Shown here: positions 46,882 to 52,192 of the stretch, piece after piece
Layout of the letters: every line of letters begins with the position of its first letter
Position numbering within the stretch: the first letter of the stretch is position 1
DNA from: Anaerolineae bacterium
Lineage (GTDB): Bacteria; Chloroflexota; Anaerolineae; JAFGEY01
DNA: 52,192 nt
Reading direction: 5' to 3'
NCBI GenBank assembly: GCA_016783145.1
Contig: JADHXD010000012.1
Coordinates: forward strand, 1-52,192
The notes under the pieces: model-generated
What the model saw: only the letters and a program-made list of their open reading frames with translations
What the model was told of the DNA's origin: nothing
Database searches by the model: none
Made by a program: the position numbers and the translations under genes

Positions 46882-48429
46882 CTATACCCGCTTGAGCAGG
46901 GCCCGTACCACTGATCGCGCCTCTCTGCGACTGAGAATGCCGAATGTTCCAAGGTACACGCCGCCGCCAGCCGTGCTGCCGATGATCGCGGTCCAGAGGC
47001 TGCCCAGCGTCTCCTGGCGGCTGACGACCAGCCAGATGCTCCCCGCCATTGCCACCGAGGCCAGTGTCGCACGCCCCAGGAGCCTCCACACCGGACCCCA
47101 ATCGAACCGCACCCTTGAGCGCCAGCCCATCCAGAGCAAGACTGCGGACTGCAAGCTGACGACGATCGAGTTGGCGAGTGCCAATCCAGCCTGCCCCATC
47201 CATGAGGACAGCAGCAGGCACAGGCCGATGTTGAGCGCGGTGGCGCCCAGGGCGATCCAGAATGGGATCAACGTGTTCTGGTGGGCGTAAAAGAGGCGCG
47301 CCGCCAGCTCCAAGACGGCGTGTCCGATGAGTCCCACCGTGAACGCTGCGGTCGCCCGGTAGATCATCTCCCCGGCACGTGCGTCGAAAGCGCTGCTGCG
47401 AAAGAGGACGTCGATGTAGGAGCGGCCCAACAGGAGAAGCGCGACCGCGGAGGGGAGCGTCAGGGCGAGGATAGCCTGCAGCGCGCCAGACACGGTATCC
47501 TCCAGTGCTTGCTGGTCTCGACTCGTGACCAGTGCAGACATCGTCGGAAACGCAGCGGTGGCGATCGCCATGGCAAAGATGACCTCGGGCATCTGTACCA
47601 TGGTCCAGCCCATCGTAATGGCTGTGATGCTTCCACCCTCCAGCCGGGAAGCAACGCGGGTGGTGAACAGAAAGACGATCTGGAACATGGCAAGGATCCC
47701 GATCCGTGGGCCCATCAGCCTGCCGAACCGGAGCATATCCCTGTCCCCGGTCCGCAGGACAGGGACATATCGCGCCCGGACGCGGAGCAGACCCGGGACC
47801 TGGATGAGCAGGTGGAACAGCGCACCGATCACGACACCGATCGCCAAGCCCTGGATGCCCATGCGAGGCGCCAGCACAAGTGCGCCGCAGATGATCCCAA
47901 CGTCGTAGAAAAAGTCAGCCAGGGCAGGCAGCAGGAAGCGGCCGTGTGCCTGGAGGACGCTCATCACCAGGCTGCTGGCAGTGAACAGCACCGAGGAGAC
48001 GAGGACGATGCGCAAGAGATCCGCAGTGAGGTCCTGTCGCTCGGCGCTAAACCCGGGAGCGATCACGTGACGCACCAGCCAAGGAGCCGAGATCGCCCCT
48101 CCCAGCGCGGCAAGGCTCACGACGATCAGGAGGATATTGAGCACGGCGCTCGCCAGCCGCCAGGCACGCCTGGTGTCTCCCCGTGTCAGGTGGTCGGCAA
48201 ACACGGGAATGAATGTGGTGGCGATGGCTCCGCCAGCGACAAGGGTGAGGAGTAGCTCAGGGAGCCTGAATGCGGCATAGTATGCGTCGAGCTGCTCGCC
48301 GGCCCCAAAGGCGCGGGCAATGATCGATTGGCGGACAATGCCGATGAGCTTGCTGGCAAGGAACCCGAACATCACAAGGATGCTGGAGAGGGCAACACGC
48401 CGCTGCTCTGTCAGAGGGATCGTGCTCAC
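46882..48429 (-). CDS. murJ: MurJ/MviN-type lipid II flippase
   Basis: A 515-residue polytopic protein with about 14 helices that moves lipid II across the membrane for peptidoglycan synthesis. Signatures are ILVMFGFLASKLIGIVRQSI, FGAGEQLDAYYAAFRLPELL and GGAIATTFIPVFADHLTRGD, with conserved Arg residues in the central cavity, and later VLELAARLFYAHQNTLIPFW. GTG 48429 is chosen because GGAAGGCAAG precedes it; the frame is open to 48798 over the end of the upstream gene. It lies 35 bp after the C39-like gene and probably shares its promoter. Confidence 0.93.
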   Translation of the reverse strand: MSTIPLTEQRRVALSSILVMFGFLASKLIGIVRQSIIARAFGAGEQLDAYYAAFRLPELLLTLVAGGAIATTFIPVFADHLTRGDTRRAWRLASAVLNILLIVVSLAALGGAISAPWLVRHVIAPGFSAERQDLTADLLRIVLVSSVLFTASSLVMSVLQAHGRFLLPALADFFYDVGIICGALVLAPRMGIQGLAIGVVIGALFHLLIQVPGLLRVRARYVPVLRTGDRDMLRFGRLMGPRIGILAMFQIVFLFTTRVASRLEGGSITAITMGWTMVQMPEVIFAMAIATAAFPTMSALVTSRDQQALEDTVSGALQAILALTLPSAVALLLLGRSYIDVLFRSSAFDARAGEMIYRATAAFTVGLIGHAVLELAARLFYAHQNTLIPFWIALGATALNIGLCLLLSSWMGQAGLALANSIVVSLQSAVLLWMGWRSRVRFDWGPVWRLLGRATLASVAMAGSIWLVVSRQETLGSLWTAIIGSTAGGGVYLGTFGILSRREARSVVRALLKRV

Positions 48430-48464
48430 CTTGCCTTCCTTTGCTCTCTGCACACTCTCGTCCA

Positions 48465-49745
48465 CTACCGAGCAAGCGCTTTGGCCGCCGCAGCATAGGC
48501 AGGATTGTACCGGAGGGCCGTCTCGAGGTCCTGTCGGGCAGCCGCTTCGTCTCCCAAGGCTCGGCGGGCAAGGGCGCGGTAGTAGTATGATTCTTCCAGA
48601 TTCTCTGCTGATCTCAGGCTGGCATTCGCCAGGTCGATCACATCCTGATAGCGACCGATGCGGAAATACGCTTCGAATGGGCCAAACTGGTACCACAGCA
48701 TACGGTATGGGAGCTTGAGCGTGCGCGCCCGATCGTAGGCCTGAGCCGCGGCTTCGTATTGGCCCAAGCTGGCATAGTTGGTGCCCACGTTGAACCACGC
48801 ATAGCGATCGTCGGGGTGCTCGGAAGCCTCAGCCAGGGCGACCGCCAGCGCGTTGCGGTGCATAGCAGGAAAAGCGGCTGAATCCGCGAGCAGGGCGGTC
48901 AGGTCCTGCGATCGTGAGGTCTCGCAGACCACGATGAAGGCCCTGTTGAAGACTCTCCAGAGGGTTTCCAGTTCCGCATAAGCAAGAGAGCGATCGCGAC
49001 CCTGGTATGCGTCTTGGGTCATGAACTGCTGGGCCGCATCGTCATAGCCAGTGAGCAGGCGATAGTGACCCATCTCGTCTCCAGGCTCGGGGACGAACCA
49101 CGTCTCTACGATCACTGGGAAGTTGTTGCTCAACAAAAGCTTGAGGACACGCGTGTTGGCCGCATACCCCACTGCGGCGAACTGCTCGTCCAAGGAGCCC
49201 ACATAGGCTGCCATCTCCTGCGGGGTGACGTTCTTGTCATTCTTGTCTGGCTTGAGCGCTTCGGCGATGGCGTATTGGTCTCTTGTCCAGCCGTAGAAGC
49301 GCAGGGCCATGGAGAGCGTTGCCGGGCCGCAGTTGTTCCATCCCTGTGGTTCGTGCCCGTCCACATCCAACAGCACGCTGGCGGGGAGAGGTGTGGCGTC
49401 TTGGGTTGGCGTCGGGAGAGGAGTGGGCATAGGGGAAGCAGTAGGGGTAGGGATAGGTGAGAGAATATCCCTGACACCTTCAGCCTGCACTGTTGGTGTG
49501 GGCAGTACAGGGGTCGGAACGTAGCGCTCGTGTGGTTGTGGCTTCTTGAGGCGCGCCTGTGCGCGCAAGAGGACATAGTCTGCACGACGCCGTACGCCTG
49601 GGCTCAACAGGTACGTATCCAGACAGACGATCAGGGCCACGACCAGAGCGGCGGCGACAATGCGCCGCCAGGGGAGAGCGCGATCGCGGCGTAACCAGCG
49701 ATCAAACTCGGCCGGCTGCTGGAGCGGATGGTCTGTGTCGGGCAC
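48465..49745 (-). CDS. Membrane-anchored C39-like cysteine peptidase domain with TPRs
   Basis: A 426-residue protein. A signal anchor (about residues 28-48) is followed by a Pro/Thr-rich stalk (about 72-125). A C39-like domain has catalytic Cys in NNCGPATLSMAL (about 139), His in GHYRLLTGYDD (about 226) and a nearby Asp. TPR repeats follow from about 315 to the end (YAWFNVGTNYASLGQYEAAA, YRALARRALGDEAAARQDLE). It is not fused to an ABC exporter, so it belongs to the free C39_2-type family, probably acting outside the membrane. It is upstream of murJ behind a consensus promoter. The substrate is unknown. Confidence 0.88.
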   Translation of the reverse strand: MPDTDHPLQQPAEFDRWLRRDRALPWRRIVAAALVVALIVCLDTYLLSPGVRRRADYVLLRAQARLKKPQPHERYVPTPVLPTPTVQAEGVRDILSPIPTPTASPMPTPLPTPTQDATPLPASVLLDVDGHEPQGWNNCGPATLSMALRFYGWTRDQYAIAEALKPDKNDKNVTPQEMAAYVGSLDEQFAAVGYAANTRVLKLLLSNNFPVIVETWFVPEPGDEMGHYRLLTGYDDAAQQFMTQDAYQGRDRSLAYAELETLWRVFNRAFIVVCETSRSQDLTALLADSAAFPAMHRNALAVALAEASEHPDDRYAWFNVGTNYASLGQYEAAAQAYDRARTLKLPYRMLWYQFGPFEAYFRIGRYQDVIDLANASLRSAENLEESYYYRALARRALGDEAAARQDLETALRYNPAYAAAAKALAR

Positions 49746-49816
49746 CCTTGGCGCACTCTCTGTGAGAAAGGACCGTCTATGGGCCCTCTGAGGGCGAGAC
49801 AGTGTGAACTGGAGCC

Positions 49817-49845
49817 ATTATACGGGGTCTGTAGCGCTCTGTCAA
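49817..49845 (-). promoter_or_regulatory. Consensus promoter for the C39-murJ operon
   Basis: On the minus strand TTGACA (49840-49845), 17 bp, TATAAT (49817-49822), an exact match to both consensus hexamers. The leader to the C39-like gene is about 65 nt. Confidence 0.75.
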
Positions 49846-49941
49846 TGCCTGAAAACAGCCCTTGTCCGGCGTCTGTCCTGCAGTTCTCGGGCGTTTGCCC
49901 TGCGCGCCCTGGGCGAGGAACGTATCATCGAGCGGTGATGT

Positions 49942-50187
49942 CTAGCCACGCCTATCTGGTCTCGCGGTCCACACGCGCTGAGGCGTACCGCTCACACAGC
50001 GATCGGCCTGCGCGCAGGCAGTGCACGCTGCCCCGCATGATGTCCCCAAGGGCTCGATGTAGCCCTGGCGAGCCAGCTCGCCCATCATCGCGCCGACCAT
50101 CTGTGTCGTCGTGCCGAGCTCGCGGGCCAGTTCCTCTGTGGTCCACGAACCCCTCTCGGCGATCCGCTGAAGGATCTGTCGCAGCAC
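49942..50187 (-). CDS. feoC: FeoC-like winged-helix regulator
   Basis: An 81-residue protein with an N-terminal winged helix (VLRQILQRIAERGSWTTEEL, then TTTQMVGAMMGELARQGYIE) and a cysteine loop C-x3-C-x2-C-x5-C (about residues 51-64) as in FeoC proteins that bind iron-sulphur clusters. GTG 50187 has GGGGAG 6 bp upstream and follows the feoB stop by 1 bp, so it is coupled. It probably controls FeoB level or activity. The frame is open to 50241 inside feoB. Confidence 0.85.
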   Translation of the reverse strand: MLRQILQRIAERGSWTTEELARELGTTTQMVGAMMGELARQGYIEPLGTSCGAACTACAQADRCVSGTPQRVWTARPDRRG

Positions 50188-50188
50188 G

Positions 50189-52192
50189 TCACACTCCCCA
50201 GCCCAGCAGCCGGGCTCCCTGGTAGATCGCGGTCCCGACAACCAGCGACAGCACGAGCAGGGACAACGTGCTGAACAGCGTCCACCGCCACGAGCGCGTC
50301 TCCTGGCGGATGGCGGCCACGGTGGCCACGCAGGGGATAAACAGCATCTGCGCAGCCAGGAAAGCCAGGGCCGCGGCTGGAGAGAGTACCCCGGAGAGCG
50401 CTTGTGCCAGGGCCTGCCCGTGGTCTCCTGTTCCGTATAGGATACCCAACGTGGCGATCACGTTCTCCTTGGCCACAAAGCCGGTCAGCATGGCCACCAG
50501 TATCGGCCAATCCAGGCCCATCAGCCGTCCCAGCGGGGCCAGTGCCCGGCCCGCGTACCCGAGAACGCTGTGCGCAATGTCCGGCCCAGGGTAGGTGGAG
50601 AGTGCCCAGACGATCACCGATACGGCCAGGATGATCGTTCCTGCTTTTCTCATAAAGCCGACGAGGTTCTGCCACACAGAGATCGAGATGGTGCGCGCGT
50701 TGGGGATGTGATAGAGCGGCAGTTCCATAATGAATGCCGCCCTTTCGCCACGGAGCAGGGAGCGGTTCAGAAGTGTCCCGATCGCGGCCAACGCGACCAG
50801 GTTGAGACCTACCAGGCCCCACGTTACCAGCAGCGCGTTTCGCCCGAAGAATATCGGGGCGAGGGTTGCCAGCACAGCCATCCGGCCTGTGCACGGCACA
50901 AGAGGGGCGAGCAAGATCGTGAGCAGCCGTGCGCGGGGTGACTCGATGATCCGGCTGCCCATCACCGCCGGCACGTTGCAGCCAAAGCCGAGGCACAAGG
51001 GCAGAAAGCTCTTGCCATGCAGTCCCATGGTGTGCATGATGCGGTCCATGACATAGGCGCCGCGGGCCATATAGCCCGTATCCTCCAGGATGCCCAGCGC
51101 GGCGAAAAAGATGACCAGGATGGGGATAAAGGTGACCATCAGACCGGCCCCGGCTAGCACCCCATCCAGCAGCAAACCGCTCACCCACGCCGGCGCGCCG
51201 ATGAGCGCGTGATTCAACCAACCGGCGATGCCGTGGATCAGGCGCTGATCGAGCCACGTCTGGAGCGGTGTGCCCACCGTATAGGTCAGCCAAAAGACCG
51301 CTCCCAGCACGATGAGCAGGATGCCCATTCCCCATACCGGGTGGGTAGCCAGGCGGTCCAGCCGCTCGGTGATCGTCACCTGCCCGGCGCGAGGGCGAAC
51401 CACGGCCGCACGGATCATGCGCCCGATCCAGTCGTAGCGAGCCCCGGCCACATCGAGGATGGCGTCCTCGTGCTGGCGCAGCAGGCCGTGAACCCGCTGC
51501 CAGCGCTCTGCAGGGAGCTGGGAGCGCATCATCTCGGTGACCTGCCTGTCTCCTTCCAGCAGCTTGAGCGCGATCCACGACGTCGGATAGGGAACGGGGA
51601 CGTACTCGGCAATGACCGCCTCGATCTCTTTCAGCAGGGCACGGTGATCGGAGCGGATGGTCGGTACGTTGGGACGATAGGGGATGGTTCCCCGCGCCAG
51701 GGCGTTCACCGTTTCGGCCAGTTTGTCCACGCCTCGGGCCTTGGAGGCGCACATCGGTACGACAGGAATGCCCAGCGCGGCTTCCAGCACCTGCGGCTCG
51801 ATCTGCACCCCTTCCTGGGCGGCTACGTCCATCATGTTCAGGGCCAAAATGACCGGCGCGGACAGGACCAGAAGCTCGGACAGCAGGTAGAGGCTTCGTT
51901 CCAGGATAGCCGCGTTCACGACGGCGATGACGACATCCGGTCGCTCGCGCAGGATGTACTCGCGCGCGATCCGCTCCTCCTCCGAATTGGCAGTCAAGCT
52001 GTACGTTCCGGGCAGGTCCACCAGGCGAACGGACGTGTGATCGTGCGTGTACTCGCCTGTCTTGTGAGCGATCGTCTTGCCTGGCCAGTTTCCCACGTGC
52101 TGATTCAGTCCGGTCAGCATGTTAAAGACGGTGGATTTGCCCACGTTGGGCTGTCCGGCCAGGGCCACGGTTAGCGGACGAGCAGGCGCTTG
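50189..52192 (-). CDS. feoB: Ferrous iron transporter FeoB (5' end beyond window)
   Basis: 667 residues are visible and the frame runs off the window edge, so the true start is outside; GTG 52168 is an in-frame candidate. The N-terminal G-protein domain has G1 GQPNVGKST, switch I GKTIAHKTG, G3 DLPGTYSL and G4 NMMD. The membrane domain holds the FeoB core: GLLLDGVLAGAGLMVTFIPI, LEDTGYMARGAYVMDRIMHT, GFGCNVPAVMGSR and GFVAKENVIATLGILYG. Energy comes from nucleotide hydrolysis by the G domain. FeoA is not seen and may lie upstream, outside the window. Confidence 0.95.
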   Translation of the reverse strand, partial: QAPARPLTVALAGQPNVGKSTVFNMLTGLNQHVGNWPGKTIAHKTGEYTHDHTSVRLVDLPGTYSLTANSEEERIAREYILRERPDVVIAVVNAAILERSLYLLSELLVLSAPVILALNMMDVAAQEGVQIEPQVLEAALGIPVVPMCASKARGVDKLAETVNALARGTIPYRPNVPTIRSDHRALLKEIEAVIAEYVPVPYPTSWIALKLLEGDRQVTEMMRSQLPAERWQRVHGLLRQHEDAILDVAGARYDWIGRMIRAAVVRPRAGQVTITERLDRLATHPVWGMGILLIVLGAVFWLTYTVGTPLQTWLDQRLIHGIAGWLNHALIGAPAWVSGLLLDGVLAGAGLMVTFIPILVIFFAALGILEDTGYMARGAYVMDRIMHTMGLHGKSFLPLCLGFGCNVPAVMGSRIIESPRARLLTILLAPLVPCTGRMAVLATLAPIFFGRNALLVTWGLVGLNLVALAAIGTLLNRSLLRGERAAFIMELPLYHIPNARTISISVWQNLVGFMRKAGTIILAVSVIVWALSTYPGPDIAHSVLGYAGRALAPLGRLMGLDWPILVAMLTGFVAKENVIATLGILYGTGDHGQALAQALSGVLSPAAALAFLAAQMLFIPCVATVAAIRQETRSWRWTLFSTLSLLVLSLVVGTAIYQGARLLGWGV

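Noticed and set aside
50085-51752. 555-codon minus-strand frame inside feoB
   Set aside because: Alternative frame of feoB; the FeoB frame has all G-protein and core motifs.

Overview
The window is about 52 kb of high-GC bacterial DNA carrying some 40 protein genes, one tRNA gene and no mobile elements, CRISPR arrays or rRNA. Several traits suggest a Chloroflexota (Anaerolineae-like) bacterium: lipoproteins whose lipobox is followed by Thr/Pro-rich or Val/Glu/Lys-rich stalks, several peptide/sugar ABC binding proteins, membrane glycosyltransferases with a C-terminal beta-sandwich, a CHASE2 cyclase, and an archaeal/eukaryote-type prolyl-tRNA synthetase. This placement is an inference from gene style; no rRNA marker is present.

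Layout. (1) 1-5.7 kb, plus strand: CHASE2 adenylate cyclase translationally coupled to a TPR membrane protein, then a triple-LysM lipoprotein behind two tandem promoters. (2) 5.7-14.1 kb, plus: a complete oligopeptide ABC transporter with two binding proteins (SBP1-OppD-OppF-SBP2-DppB-DppC) and strong intercistronic hairpins on both sides of SBP2. (3) 14.2-20.1 kb: a minus-strand propeller lipoprotein divergent from a 1315-residue fusion of TPR, DppB-like permease, DppC-like permease and an M28-type peptidase domain. (4) 20.1-24.0 kb, plus: a zinc-ribbon membrane protein, a Rel/SpoT protein whose synthetase site looks destroyed while the hydrolase site is intact, and a coupled Nudix hydrolase. 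(5) 30.1-24.0 kb, minus: proS, lepB, VOC protein, ACT protein, HIT hydrolase, ligA, zinc-ribbon protein. (6) 38.2-30.3 kb, minus: a sugar locus with binding protein, PHP-like fragment, N-acetylneuraminate-lyase-type aldolase, URO-D family protein, GalU-like nucleotidyltransferase and a fucokinase-like GHMP kinase fused to a UDP-sugar pyrophosphorylase. A small C-glycoside-deglycosidase-beta-like protein diverges from it. (7) 45.1-38.8 kb, minus: tRNA-Leu(CAA), two paralogous membrane proteins, a GT39-like glycosyltransferase, class II aldolase, a membrane protein and a YtxH protein. (8) 45.2-46.8 kb, plus: ECF sigma factor and anti-sigma factor. (9) 52.2-46.9 kb, minus: FeoB (cut by the window edge), FeoC-like regulator, C39-like protein with TPRs, MurJ.

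How the parts fit. Regions 2 and 3 imply heavy oligopeptide import; the fused permease could be a second single-chain channel lacking its own ATPase. Region 6 looks like uptake, cleavage and nucleotide activation of an acidic or amino sugar. Regions 7-9 are envelope-oriented (glycosyl transfer, lipid II flipping, surface stalk proteins, ECF signalling). Promoters readable by eye are unusually uniform: a TTG-type -35, a 17-bp spacer and a TATAAT-like -10. Several genes use GTG or TTG starts, so upstream in-frame extensions were trimmed using ribosome binding sites.

The most unusual items are the permease-permease-peptidase fusion, the kinase-pyrophosphorylase fusion (domain order reversed relative to FKP) and the apparently hydrolase-only long Rel. 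All family calls are by reading motifs; no database search was run.
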